From positions 890-17,696 of the forward strand of contig DCGY01000007.1 of assembly GCA_002314715.1 (NCBI GenBank): DNA of 16,807 bases. The letters run 5' to 3'. This stretch comes from Lachnospiraceae bacterium UBA1766. GTDB taxonomy: Bacteria; Bacillota; Clostridia; Lachnospirales; Lachnospiraceae. Made by a program: the position numbers and the translations under genes. Positions 6,794 to 13,778 of this stretch are shown one piece after another; the stretch's first letter is position 1, and every line of letters starts with the position of its first letter. The notes beneath the pieces were generated by a model that made no database searches, was not told the origin of the DNA, and saw nothing but the letters and a program-made list of their open reading frames with translations.

Positions 6794-6841
6794 AACACCT
6801 TATGAAATTCGAAGTCGAAAATCATAAGGTGTTCTTTTTTT
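6794..6841. terminator. bidirectional terminator between the FliD-like gene and glf
   Basis: Perfect 12-bp stem AACACCTTATGA / TCATAAGGTGTT (6794-6805 and 6822-6833), with a smaller TTCG/CGAA hairpin in the loop, followed on the plus strand by CTTTTTTT and on the minus strand by TTTTT. It begins one base after the plus-strand stop and serves both converging genes. Confidence 0.93.
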
Positions 6842-6884
6842 GCCTTCTTTTGCTTCTCCGTCTCTGCGCCTATGCGTCGAAGGT

Positions 6885-8060
6885 TTACTTATCCGCATTC
6901 AGTTCCTGATTTACCATATCCCAGGCAGCCAGGATTACTTTGTCCATATCATAATACCGATATTGTCCCAGACGTCCGCCGAACAGTACATTCTTTTCTT
7001 TCTGCGCCAATTCAAGATACTTGGCAAACAGTTCATTGTTTCTATCATCATTAATAGGGTAATAAGGTTCATCCCCCTTGTGCCAGTCAGCAGGATATTC
7101 TCTGGTAATCACTGTACCCTTGCCGGTTCCGAATTCGAAATGCTTGTGCTCGATAATTCGTGTGAAAGGAACTTCTCTCTCCGTATAATTGACCACCGCA
7201 TTTCCCTGGAAGTTATCTTCCTGTGGAAGAATCTCTTCCTCAAATCGAAGAGAACGATACTGAAGCTCTCCCAGCTGATATTTAAAGTACTCATCCAGCA
7301 TACCGGTATAAAGCACCTTCCCGAAGGTATCTCCCTGATCGGTACCGTTTGGTTCCCCGGAACAGTTCATGCTGTACAGGCCAGGTACATTCGCGCCGGT
7401 TTTCGTCACAAACTCGGAATACTCTTCTCCCAAAAGCACCGGAATTCCTTCCAACAGTTTTTGGATAATCTGGGTGTATCCCCCTACCGGAATGCCCTGA
7501 TAAGGATCCGTAAAATAATTGTTATCATAAGTCATACGAACCGGAAGTCTTTTAATAATAAAAGCCGGCAAGTCCTTGCAGTCTCTTCCCCACTGCTTCT
7601 CAGTATAACCCTTTACCAATTTCTCATATACATCTTTTCCCACCAAAGACAAAGCCTGCTCCTCCAAATTGGAAGGATTCTCGATTCGGCAATCTGCCTT
7701 TTGTGCATCAATGATTTCCTGTGCTTCCTTTGGGGTTTTGATCCCCCACAGCTTGCTGAAGGTATTCATATTAAAAGGAAGGTTGTAAAGCTCATCCTTA
7801 TATACGGCAATGGGTGAATTGATGTAATGATTGAAGTAGGCAAATTGATTTACATAATCCCACACATCTTTTCGACTGGTGTGAAAAATGTGGGCGCCAT
7901 ATTTATGCACTTGAATTCCGTTCCAATCCCGAGTGTAAATATTGCCGCCAACCTGGGCTCTCTTATCGATGCAAAGGCATTTCTTTCCCGCCTTTTTCAT
8001 TTCATATGCAAACACTGCCCCAAACAAACCGGTTCCCACAATCAGATAATCATATTTCAT
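6885..8060 (-). CDS. glf: UDP-galactopyranose mutase
   Basis: This flavoenzyme interconverts UDP-galactopyranose and UDP-galactofuranose, the donor for galactofuranose in cell-surface glycans. The 391-residue product has the N-terminal FAD Rossmann motif GTGLFG (9-14) with Asp32 at the end of strand 2, then VGGNIYT, GAHIFHT (55-61), GYTEKQWG (151-158, with the substrate-stacking Trp), RLPVRM with the conserved Arg175, YRSLRFE (268-274, Arg272) and the C-terminal FGGRLGQYRYYDMD (360-373) with the active-site Arg and Tyr. Length is normal for the bacterial class. The ATG at 8060 has a modest AAGGAAG site. No glycosyltransferase or capsule gene is adjacent, so it stands alone, downstream of an unusual repeat-rich spacer. 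Confidence 0.97.
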   Translation of the reverse strand: MKYDYLIVGTGLFGAVFAYEMKKAGKKCLCIDKRAQVGGNIYTRDWNGIQVHKYGAHIFHTSRKDVWDYVNQFAYFNHYINSPIAVYKDELYNLPFNMNTFSKLWGIKTPKEAQEIIDAQKADCRIENPSNLEEQALSLVGKDVYEKLVKGYTEKQWGRDCKDLPAFIIKRLPVRMTYDNNYFTDPYQGIPVGGYTQIIQKLLEGIPVLLGEEYSEFVTKTGANVPGLYSMNCSGEPNGTDQGDTFGKVLYTGMLDEYFKYQLGELQYRSLRFEEEILPQEDNFQGNAVVNYTEREVPFTRIIEHKHFEFGTGKGTVITREYPADWHKGDEPYYPINDDRNNELFAKYLELAQKEKNVLFGGRLGQYRYYDMDKVILAAWDMVNQELNADK

Positions 8061-8121
8061 ATTTGTTTTCTTCCTTGAAATTTCTCTTTTTCCATCAAAC
8101 GAATTATGTTCCTGTCATTTT

Positions 8122-8281
8122 GCATCGGAAAAGAAACAATAAACTGTTTTCGATGCCATTTTTCTTCTCACCTCAGGAAATACTGCATCGAAAACTCTGC
8201 TCATATCATATCTCGATGCAAAAATCTTCCAAATCAAGTAATTTTAGCATCGAAAAAGTAATTTGTTACATTTTTCGATGT
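8122..8281. repeat. array of three evenly spaced 35-base palindromes (CATCGA core)
   Basis: The core CATCGA and its complement TCGATG alternate at 8123 (as CATCGG), 8150, 8186, 8213, 8248 and 8275. Spacings are 27, 36, 27, 35 and 27 bases. This makes three units of exactly 35 bases (8122-8156, 8185-8219, 8247-8281), each starting GCATCG and ending CGATGC or CGATGT, separated by 28 and 27 bases. Only the arms, extended by A/T runs (GCATCGAAAA / TTTTCGATGC), are conserved; loops differ. The array lies 62-221 bases upstream of glf. It could be an operator array, a set of RNA hairpins in the glf leader, or a dispersed palindromic repeat. Confidence 0.75.
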
Positions 8282-8295
8282 AATGTTTTGAAATC

Positions 8296-8401
8296 TGCCT
8301 CTCGGGCTGTCGCCCTTTGCCTCTCGGGCTGTCGCCCCAGGCTCTACAAGCAGTTCATTCGCAGAATGCTCTGCATTCTTGCTCATGTCGGGCTGTCGCC
8401 C
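8296..8401. repeat. three copies of a CGGGCTGTCGCCC mini-hairpin
   Basis: A 20-base sequence ending CGGGCTGTCGCCC occurs twice in tandem with a 22-base period (8296-8315 and 8318-8337). Its last 14 bases occur again at 8388-8401. Each copy can form GGGC/GCCC with a TGTC loop. The G+C-rich unit stands out from the A/T-rich surroundings and looks like a dispersed intergenic repeat, although its copy number elsewhere in the genome cannot be seen. Confidence 0.7.
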
Positions 8402-8479
8402 TATAAGGTTAAAATAAAAACGTCGGAATTGCACGCAAGCGTACACCCGACGTTTTATTTTACCTTATACTGCTTGTAG
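8344..8479. repeat. 11-base inverted repeat enclosing the rubrerythrin terminator region
   Basis: CTACAAGCAGT (8344-8354) and ACTGCTTGTAG (8469-8479) are exact complements bounding a segment that contains one GGGC-TGTC-GCCC copy, an AGAATGC hairpin and the long terminator stem. The right arm abuts the rubrerythrin stop codon by one base. This may be the boundary of a small palindromic element or an outer pairing of the 3' untranslated RNA. Confidence 0.5.
8402..8469. terminator. long hairpin terminator of the rubrerythrin gene
   Basis: Arms 8402-8426 and 8447-8469 pair over about 23 bp (TATAAGG, A/T block, CGTCGG) with two single-base bulges. On the minus strand the CGTCGG/CCGACG core is followed by TTTTTATTTT, giving an intrinsic terminator 33 bases after the rubrerythrin stop. 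The plus strand also reads into T's, so it may work in both directions. The loop holds a smaller ACG/CGT hairpin. Confidence 0.85.
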
Positions 8480-8480
8480 C

Positions 8481-9020
8481 TTACGCAAAGTATCTGTCTA
8501 ATAATCCCTTGAATGCCTTTCCATGTCTAGCCTCATCACGAGCCATCTCATGAACGGTATCATGGATTGCATCGAGATTTGCAGCTTTTGCACGCTTTGC
8601 AAGATCGGTCTTACCGGCAGTTGCACCGTTCTCAGCATCTACACGAAGCTGAAGATTCTTCTTGGTGCTGTTGGTAACAACTTCACCCAAAAGCTCAGCA
8701 AATTTTGCTGCATGCTCTGCTTCTTCGTAAGCAGCCTTCTCATAGTACATACCAACTTCAGGATAACCTTCACGGAATGCTACACGAGCCATTGCAAGAT
8801 ACATACCAACTTCTGTACACTCACCTTCGAAGTTTGCACGTAAATCAGCCTTGATATCCTCGCTGACATCTGCTGCTACGCCCAATACATGCTCTGATGC
8901 CCATACCATATCTTCTGCCTGAGCAGTGAATTTGGAACCGGGAACATGACATACGGGACACTCTGCAGGGGGCTCAGCTCCTTCGTGAACATAACCGCAA
9001 ACGGGACATACATATTTCAT
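8481..9020 (-). CDS. reverse rubrerythrin (rubredoxin-first NADH peroxidase component)
   Basis: Rubrerythrins reduce hydrogen peroxide, and in clostridia the reverse form also takes part in oxygen reduction, using electrons from NADH through a reductase. The 179-residue product carries the rubredoxin-like iron site at the N-terminus (C5, C8, C21, C24) and the ferritin-like four-helix domain afterwards (about 55-179). The diiron ligands are visible: E67 or E70 in FEGECTE, E100xxH103, and E163xxH166 in the terminal ARDEARH. This order is the reverse of classical rubrerythrin. AGGAGG precedes the ATG at 9020, and a consensus promoter lies upstream, so it is a single-gene transcript, consistent with strong expression in an anaerobe. 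No PerR box could be recognised with confidence. Confidence 0.95.
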   Translation of the reverse strand: MKYVCPVCGYVHEGAEPPAECPVCHVPGSKFTAQAEDMVWASEHVLGVAADVSEDIKADLRANFEGECTEVGMYLAMARVAFREGYPEVGMYYEKAAYEEAEHAAKFAELLGEVVTNSTKKNLQLRVDAENGATAGKTDLAKRAKAANLDAIHDTVHEMARDEARHGKAFKGLLDRYFA

Positions 9021-9068
9021 TCTATTTTCCTCCTAATCATCAAAAATCTTCGTTCAAAACGTAGGTTT

Positions 9069-9098
9069 ATTATACTCCAAAAAACATTTATTTGTCAA
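9069..9098 (-). promoter_or_regulatory. consensus promoter of the rubrerythrin gene
   Basis: Exact TTGACA (9093-9098) and exact TATAAT (9069-9074) on the minus strand with an 18-base A/T-rich spacer. Start of transcription is predicted about 40 bases before the ATG. A perfect match to both boxes suggests strong constitutive transcription unless a repressor intervenes. Confidence 0.88.
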
Positions 9099-9148
9099 TT
9101 TTCATATCTTGCCGAAATTGCGCAATTTATGAAAAAGCACTCACAAAT

Positions 9149-9184
9149 GTCTGCTATGCAGGCGCTTGGTTTTGGGCAGCAGAC
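9149..9184 (-). other. hairpin in the glmS 3' region
   Basis: GTCTGCT (9149-9155) and AGCAGAC (9178-9184) form a 7-bp stem with a 22-base loop, just beyond the glmS terminator stem. It may be a second, weaker stop or simply 3' RNA structure; little more can be said. Confidence 0.3.
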
Positions 9185-9186
9185 TA

Positions 9187-9212
9187 CAAAATGGGCACCC
9201 CAAGGGGTGCCC
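9187..9212 (-). terminator. glmS terminator
   Basis: Perfect 9-bp GGGCACCCC / GGGGTGCCC stem (9204-9212 and 9193-9201) with a very tight AA centre, 12 bases after the glmS stop, followed on the minus strand by ATTTTG. The T-tract is short, so termination may be incomplete, but the rubrerythrin gene downstream has its own promoter. Confidence 0.7.
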
Positions 9213-9224
9213 TCTGTTCTATCC

Positions 9225-11093
9225 TTATTCTACCGTTACACTCTTTGCCAGGTTTCTGGGCTTATCTACATCCAAGCCCTTCGCTACGCTCACGTAATAG
9301 CCAAGAAGCTGCAAAGGAATGACTGCAAGACTTCCCACAAAGTGCTCATCCACCTTGGGTACATAAGTTACGAAATCAACGGAATCCTCGATTTCATATC
9401 TTCCAAAGGTAGTAAGTCCGCAAAGGTATGCGCCTCTTGCCTTACATTCTACCATATTGGAAACGGTCTTCTCATACAAATCCGGCTGGGTCAGCACGCC
9501 GATTACCAGGGTATTGTCCTCAATCAGGGAAATGGTACCGTGCTTTAATTCGCCTGCCGCATAAGCCTCGGAATGAATGTAGCTGATTTCCTTTAACTTC
9601 AAGCTTCCCTCCAGGGAAATTGCATAGTCAATACCTCGTCCGATGAAGAAAATATCACTTGCATTGGCATACTTGGCTGCGAACCACTGGATACGCTCCT
9701 TGTCTTCCAAAACCTTTTCGATTTTCTCCGGAATGCTCTCCAGCTCACTGATATACGTCTTATAAGCCGCCTCATCCACAAGACCTCTCACATAACCAAA
9801 CTGCAATGCCAGACAGTAGCCTGCCATCATTTGTGCGGAATATGCCTTGGTGGTAGCCACGGAAATCTCGGGACCTGCCAGGGTATAGAAAACATTGTCT
9901 GCCTCACGTGCGATTGAGGAACCTACCACATTTACAATTGCCAGGGTTTTGATACCCTTTTCCTTCGCCAGACGAAGAGCGGCCAAAGAATCTGCGGTTT
10001 CACCGGACTGGGAAATAACAATCACGATTCCGGTCTTATCCATCAAAGGCTTTCTGTATCGATATTCGCTGGCCAGTTCCACTCTTACGGGAATGCCTGC
10101 CAAATCTTCAATCACGTATTGATTTGCCATGCCCACATGCCATGCAGATCCACATGCCACGATGGTAATGGAGGTGATGGCTTTAATCTCCTCATCGGTA
10201 AGTCCTACCGTGGACAGATCGATTCTGCCATCCTTTAAAACACTTCCCAAAGTATCCTTGACTGCCTTGGGCTGCTCGTGGATTTCCTTCATCATGAAGT
10301 GCTCGTATCCACCCTTTTCTGCCGCTTCCGCATCCCAGGTAATCTCTACAGAATCCTTCTGTACCGCATCACCGTTCAAGTCATAGAATACCGCCTCTCC
10401 GGCACGTACTCTTGCGAACTCCAGGTTTCCGATATAATAAACATTTCTGGTATATTTCAATATTGCGGGTACATCGGACGCAATGTAGCTTTCTCCGTCG
10501 GTAATACCAAGAATCATGGGAGAATCTTTTCTTGCCACCCAGATTTCATCCGGATAATCGGTAAACATAAGCTCCAGCGCATAGGAACCACGTACACGTA
10601 CCATGGTCTTTGCAATCGCATCTACAGGGCCCAATTTATATTTCTTGTAATAATAATCCACCAGCTTGATAACCACTTCGGTATCGGTCTGGGAATAGAA
10701 CTGATAGCCGTGCTTTAACAGTTTCTCCTTCAGTTCCTGATAGTTCTCGATAATACCGTTGTGAACACCAACCACGTCGGATTCCACTTCACCGGAACCG
10801 GAGCCGGCGCAGTTTCCGCTTACATGGGGATGGGCATTTGTCTTGGAGGGTACGCCATGGGTTGCCCAACGGGTATGTCCGATACCACAGGTACCGGGCA
10901 ATGCCTTACCTTCGTCCGTCTTTTCAATCAAATTCTTTAAACGACCGACCTCTTTTACCACCTCGGTATTTTTCTCGCCGTCTCTGACAGCAAGGCCGGC
11001 TGAATCGTATCCTCTATATTCCAGCTTACTGAGTCCATCCAACAAAATGGGGGCTGCCTGCTGCTTTCCTACAAATCCTACAATACCACACAT
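9225..11093 (-). CDS. glmS: glutamine-fructose-6-phosphate aminotransferase (isomerizing)
   Basis: GlmS converts fructose-6-phosphate and glutamine into glucosamine-6-phosphate, the entry step to UDP-GlcNAc and cell-wall synthesis. The 622-residue product begins MCGIVGFVG, with Cys2 as the N-terminal glutaminase nucleophile. The glutaminase domain (about 2-235) has GHTRWATHG (72-80) and HNGIIENY (111-118). Two SIS sugar-isomerase domains follow, with ACGSAWHVG (313-321), SQSGETADSL (361-370), SVATTKAYSAQ (411-421) and ELKHG (515-519). It ends KPRNLAKSVTVE with the catalytic Lys617. A Ser/Gly-rich insertion (about 93-106) makes it slightly longer than E. coli GlmS. It has its own promoter and terminator. 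The 5' leader is only about 50 bases, so no glmS ribozyme is present. Confidence 0.98.
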   Translation of the reverse strand: MCGIVGFVGKQQAAPILLDGLSKLEYRGYDSAGLAVRDGEKNTEVVKEVGRLKNLIEKTDEGKALPGTCGIGHTRWATHGVPSKTNAHPHVSGNCAGSGSGEVESDVVGVHNGIIENYQELKEKLLKHGYQFYSQTDTEVVIKLVDYYYKKYKLGPVDAIAKTMVRVRGSYALELMFTDYPDEIWVARKDSPMILGITDGESYIASDVPAILKYTRNVYYIGNLEFARVRAGEAVFYDLNGDAVQKDSVEITWDAEAAEKGGYEHFMMKEIHEQPKAVKDTLGSVLKDGRIDLSTVGLTDEEIKAITSITIVACGSAWHVGMANQYVIEDLAGIPVRVELASEYRYRKPLMDKTGIVIVISQSGETADSLAALRLAKEKGIKTLAIVNVVGSSIAREADNVFYTLAGPEISVATTKAYSAQMMAGYCLALQFGYVRGLVDEAAYKTYISELESIPEKIEKVLEDKERIQWFAAKYANASDIFFIGRGIDYAISLEGSLKLKEISYIHSEAYAAGELKHGTISLIEDNTLVIGVLTQPDLYEKTVSNMVECKARGAYLCGLTTFGRYEIEDSVDFVTYVPKVDEHFVGSLAVIPLQLLGYYVSVAKGLDVDKPRNLAKSVTVE

Positions 11094-11152
11094 ATATTTT
11101 ATTCCTTTCGGTTTTCTTATCTACCATACGATACGCATACATTATCTAGGAT

Positions 11153-11181
11153 ATTATACCTTTTTCCCATTTCCACGTCAA
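11153..11181 (-). promoter_or_regulatory. glmS promoter
   Basis: Minus-strand TTGACG (11176-11181) and exact TATAAT (11153-11158) are 17 bases apart, about 60 bases before the glmS ATG. The box lies just beyond the terminator of the upstream EAL gene, so glmS is an independent transcript. Confidence 0.9.
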
Positions 11182-11199
11182 GAAAACTTCCACATCCCA

Positions 11200-11233
11200 A
11201 AACAGAAAAGCCGCCTGCGATTGCAGACGGCTT
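11200..11233 (-). terminator. terminator after the EAL-domain gene
   Basis: An 11-bp stem AAGCCGTCTGC / GCAGGCGGCTT with one G-U pair and a 4-base loop (11223-11233 and 11208-11218), followed on the minus strand by TTCTGTTTTG. It starts 11 bases after the stop codon. Confidence 0.88.
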
Positions 11234-11243
11234 CATTACCTCT

Positions 11244-12923
11244 TTAGCTATGCCTTCTTAAATATTCTTCAAATTGTTCCTCCGGAAGGGGCTTGGAGAA
11301 ATAATATCCCTGAATGATATCCACACCCAGTTCCTTCAGAGCATCTAACTGCTCTTTGGTTTCCACACCCTCCGATACGGTTTTATATCCAAGGCTTCTG
11401 GCTAGCTTTACGCAGGCCTCCAGAATTTTCCCTCTCTTGGGATCTCCAAACTGTTGCATAAAGGACATATCCAGTTTAATGACATCCAGCGGCAAAGTAC
11501 TCAGCATATTGATAGAGGAGTATCCGGCTCCAAAATCATCCAGCTCAATCTGAAGTCTTTTCTCCTTCAGGTCATTCAGCTTCTGAACCAGCCCTTCCAT
11601 ATTTTCACTCATAAGAGATTCCGTAATCTCAATATGGAGACAATCGGTAGGGAGGCCCTTACTCTCCAGCATGTGCTCCACTTCCGCCACAATATTCCGT
11701 TTGTCAAAGGTTAATTTGGAAGCATTCACCGAAATAGGAATCAAATCCAGTCCCTTTTCTTTCCATCGAACCAAATTGTCACAGGTTCTGCGATATACAT
11801 AAAAGTCCGCTTCGGAAATAAAACCATTTTGTTCAAACAACGGAATAAACGCTCCGGGAGAAAGGAATCCGTATTTGGGATGTTCCCAACGAATCAGCGC
11901 CTCAGCACCCACCACCTTTCCGGTATTGGCATCATGCTTGGGCTGATAGTATACCTTAAACTCCTGATTGGTTAATGCAGCATGCATATCCTTTTCCAGG
12001 ACACGCTGTCGCTCAATTTCATTTTTGATTGCCCCGTCATAAACCGCCAAATTCTGACCATACTTATGCTTGATGGCATTCAACGCAATATGGGCATGGT
12101 CACAAGCTATCGTAATCGGATCTGTATGAGAAACATTTCTGCAGATTCCGTATTTCACCACCAAATCCGGCATAAAACCTTCCGGGATAATATCTAAACT
12201 TCTTTCCCCTTCTTCCAAAAGGGCCTCTTCCAAATCCGCATTGCGAATCAAAACCGCAAACTGATCTCCACCATAGCGTCCCACCAAAAGATCCGGACGC
12301 ATAATCCGTGTAAGTCGTTTTGCCAATCTTCTTAGGATTTCATCTCCTGTCTTCATACCGTAGGTTTCGTTGATATCCTTAAAATCCTCAATATCCGACA
12401 GCATCAAATCAAATCTTTCATCCGGATACTTTTGAAGCACCTCAGCCGCATGCTGAATAAACGCTTTTCTGGTAAACAACCCGGTTAACTCATCAATATC
12501 GGCACGCTTAAAGGCATCCACATCCCGAAATCCCATCAGGAAGTGTGTCACTCTATCCGGCTCCCGATTCACCTTTGCATACACAAGCTGATTGTAATTG
12601 ACTTTCCCCTTACAGATACGACGGTAATCCACCGTATATGTTTTTCCGGTGCTAATCTCCTTCAGGATATTCGACACCTCCGAGCATTTATCCACACGCT
12701 CCTTGTGCTCTTCCACCACGAAGTTCGAAACATACCACTTTCTGGCCAGTTCGTAATTCGACAACGACGACGCCGTATCCACCGATCCCGGAATTGCCAA
12801 ATCCGGATTCACCTTGTAGGAGGTTAATTTCATATCCTCCAAATCAATCAGCCAAATCGCCTGAAAGTCCGTGCTCAAATATTCAATTACAGCCAAATCC
12901 ATTTGCTGTTTGTCAATAATCAT
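11244..12923 (-). CDS. PAS-GGDEF-EAL protein, probable cyclic-di-GMP phosphodiesterase
   Basis: The 559-residue product has an N-terminal PAS-like sensory region (about 10-135), a GGDEF domain (about 140-300) and an EAL domain (about 305-559). The diguanylate cyclase motif is degenerate: RYGGDQF (216-222) has Gln in place of the catalytic Glu, and no inhibitory RxxD site precedes it, so synthesis of c-di-GMP is unlikely. The EAL domain keeps all expected metal and catalytic residues: E341 in EALIRW, N400, E435 in EITES, D462 and D463 in DDFGAG, K483, E518 in SEGVET and Q538 in QGYYF, so it should hydrolyse c-di-GMP. No membrane segment is seen, which suggests a cytoplasmic protein. The ATG at 12923 has AGAGAGG 7 bases upstream; the in-frame ATG at 12977 has no such site. 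It has its own promoter and terminator. Confidence 0.93.
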   Translation of the reverse strand: MIIDKQQMDLAVIEYLSTDFQAIWLIDLEDMKLTSYKVNPDLAIPGSVDTASSLSNYELARKWYVSNFVVEEHKERVDKCSEVSNILKEISTGKTYTVDYRRICKGKVNYNQLVYAKVNREPDRVTHFLMGFRDVDAFKRADIDELTGLFTRKAFIQHAAEVLQKYPDERFDLMLSDIEDFKDINETYGMKTGDEILRRLAKRLTRIMRPDLLVGRYGGDQFAVLIRNADLEEALLEEGERSLDIIPEGFMPDLVVKYGICRNVSHTDPITIACDHAHIALNAIKHKYGQNLAVYDGAIKNEIERQRVLEKDMHAALTNQEFKVYYQPKHDANTGKVVGAEALIRWEHPKYGFLSPGAFIPLFEQNGFISEADFYVYRRTCDNLVRWKEKGLDLIPISVNASKLTFDKRNIVAEVEHMLESKGLPTDCLHIEITESLMSENMEGLVQKLNDLKEKRLQIELDDFGAGYSSINMLSTLPLDVIKLDMSFMQQFGDPKRGKILEACVKLARSLGYKTVSEGVETKEQLDALKELGVDIIQGYYFSKPLPEEQFEEYLRRHS

Positions 12924-12998
12924 ACATGTCCTCTCTGTTGGTATTTCATCGACAGATACCTGCCATGAAATTATCATTTGTGCGACCTAGTATCATTC

Positions 12999-13027
12999 AT
13001 TATACCACAATAGCAGCAAAAAGGAAA
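12999..13027 (-). promoter_or_regulatory. extended -10 promoter of the EAL-domain gene
   Basis: On the minus strand an extended -10, TGG-TATAAT (TATAAT at 12999-13004), has only a poor -35 match, TTTCCT (13022-13027), 17 bases upstream. The TG motif can make up for a weak -35 box. The leader is about 70 bases. Confidence 0.7.
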
Positions 13028-13035
13028 TCCTTTCC
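13016..13035 (-). terminator. weak terminator after surE
   Basis: AAAGG / CCTTT with a 4-base loop (extendable by two G-U pairs) is followed by TTG on the minus strand, 7 bases after the surE stop. The stem is short and overlaps the -35 region of the next promoter, so it is a marginal call. Confidence 0.35.
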
Positions 13036-13042
13036 GCTTATT

Positions 13043-13762
13043 TTAGTGAAATCCCACATTGGATACTTCACCCACCGCAATACAATTCTCCAGGATTGCC
13101 CGAAGGTCGGTTCCTTCCTCACCTTTCGGTTCAAAATGGCCATTGACACGGTACCGAATCCGGCCTTCACCCAAATCCGTCTCATCATAATAATCCTCAA
13201 AAAAGGAGTGGGAAGAAACCGTTACCGCTCTTCGAATCCCCTTGAAATCCTCAAGTTTACATCCCGGAAAGTTAATATTCAAAATCTTACCAAAGCCCAA
13301 AGGTTTCTCAAGTGCCTCCTCAATCATCCGGGACAGATAGGCATCCGTCACCTCATGCATATCGCTCATATCCTCCGAGAAGGCCACCCCGTAAACTCTT
13401 TGGAAGGAAGCCTCAAAGGCCGCCCCTGCCGTAGCTGAATACTGTAAATCCGTGGCACAGTTATAACCGTAATTAATCCCGGAAAAAACCACATCCGGTC
13501 CCCCGGGAACAATATTTCTGCAGCCAATTCGAATACAGTCCGCAGGCGTACCGGTGCAGGCATAGGCATGCACATTCTCCACCGGAAATTCTACCGGCCA
13601 GGCCTCGAAAGAAGTCCGCAACGTAATGCTGTGAGACATGGCGCTTCTCTGACTGTCCGGTGCCACGACCCAAACCTCTCCGAATGCTGCTGCCGCTTTT
13701 GCCAGACGGATGATTCCGTCTGCGTCTATGCCATCATCATTTGTAATTAATATTTTTCTCAT
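13043..13762 (-). CDS. surE: 5'/3'-nucleotidase SurE
   Basis: SurE is a metal-dependent nucleoside monophosphatase linked to nucleotide salvage and stationary-phase survival. The 239-residue product opens MRKILITNDDGIDADG, with the metal ligands D9 and D10, then VVAPDSQRSAMSHSIT (33-47, Ser40), ACTGTPADC (68-76) and the SGINYGYN loop (94-101, Asn97). All four family metal ligands are present. The ATG at 13762 follows GAGGA and matches the family N-terminus; an in-frame ATG at 13798 would place start and extra residues inside the upstream hairpin. It lies 81 bases after the GH43 gene, with no clear promoter between, so cotranscription is plausible. Confidence 0.97.
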   Translation of the reverse strand: MRKILITNDDGIDADGIIRLAKAAAAFGEVWVVAPDSQRSAMSHSITLRTSFEAWPVEFPVENVHAYACTGTPADCIRIGCRNIVPGGPDVVFSGINYGYNCATDLQYSATAGAAFEASFQRVYGVAFSEDMSDMHEVTDAYLSRMIEEALEKPLGFGKILNINFPGCKLEDFKGIRRAVTVSSHSFFEDYYDETDLGEGRIRYRVNGHFEPKGEEGTDLRAILENCIAVGEVSNVGFH

Positions 13763-13778
13763 GTAAATCCTCGCATTT

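Larger units (their letters stand above)
8061..8480. other. 420-base gene-free spacer between glf and rubrerythrin
   Basis: No convincing gene lies here; open frames across it are repeat-driven and lack ribosome binding sites. From glf outward it holds three 35-base CATCGA/TCGATG palindromes, two tandem and one distant copy of a small GGGC-TGTC-GCCC hairpin, a short AGAATGC/GCATTCT hairpin near 8362-8378, and the long rubrerythrin terminator hairpin. No strong glf promoter is seen; a weak TTTGGA-N17-TATGAT match on the minus strand runs through the second palindrome. Confidence 0.7.

Noticed and set aside
6840..7817. 325-residue open frame on the plus strand
   Set aside because: It is entirely antisense to glf, has no family resemblance or ribosome binding site, and begins in the terminator region.
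8122..8281. CRISPR array, because of repeat-like units at 62-63-base period
   Set aside because: Only the 6-10-base arms of each unit are conserved; unit interiors differ and there are no cas genes, so the repeat-spacer definition is not met.
8006..8479. 157-residue plus-strand open frame across the glf-rubrerythrin spacer
   Set aside because: It is built from repeats and hairpins, overlaps the glf start antisense, and has no ribosome binding site.
9021..9068. PerR operator downstream of the rubrerythrin -10 box
   Set aside because: The sequence does not match the TTATAAT-N-ATTATAA dyad well enough to support a call.
11094..11152. glmS ribozyme/riboswitch upstream of glmS
   Set aside because: Promoter and start codon are too close: about 50 bases of leader cannot hold the ribozyme.
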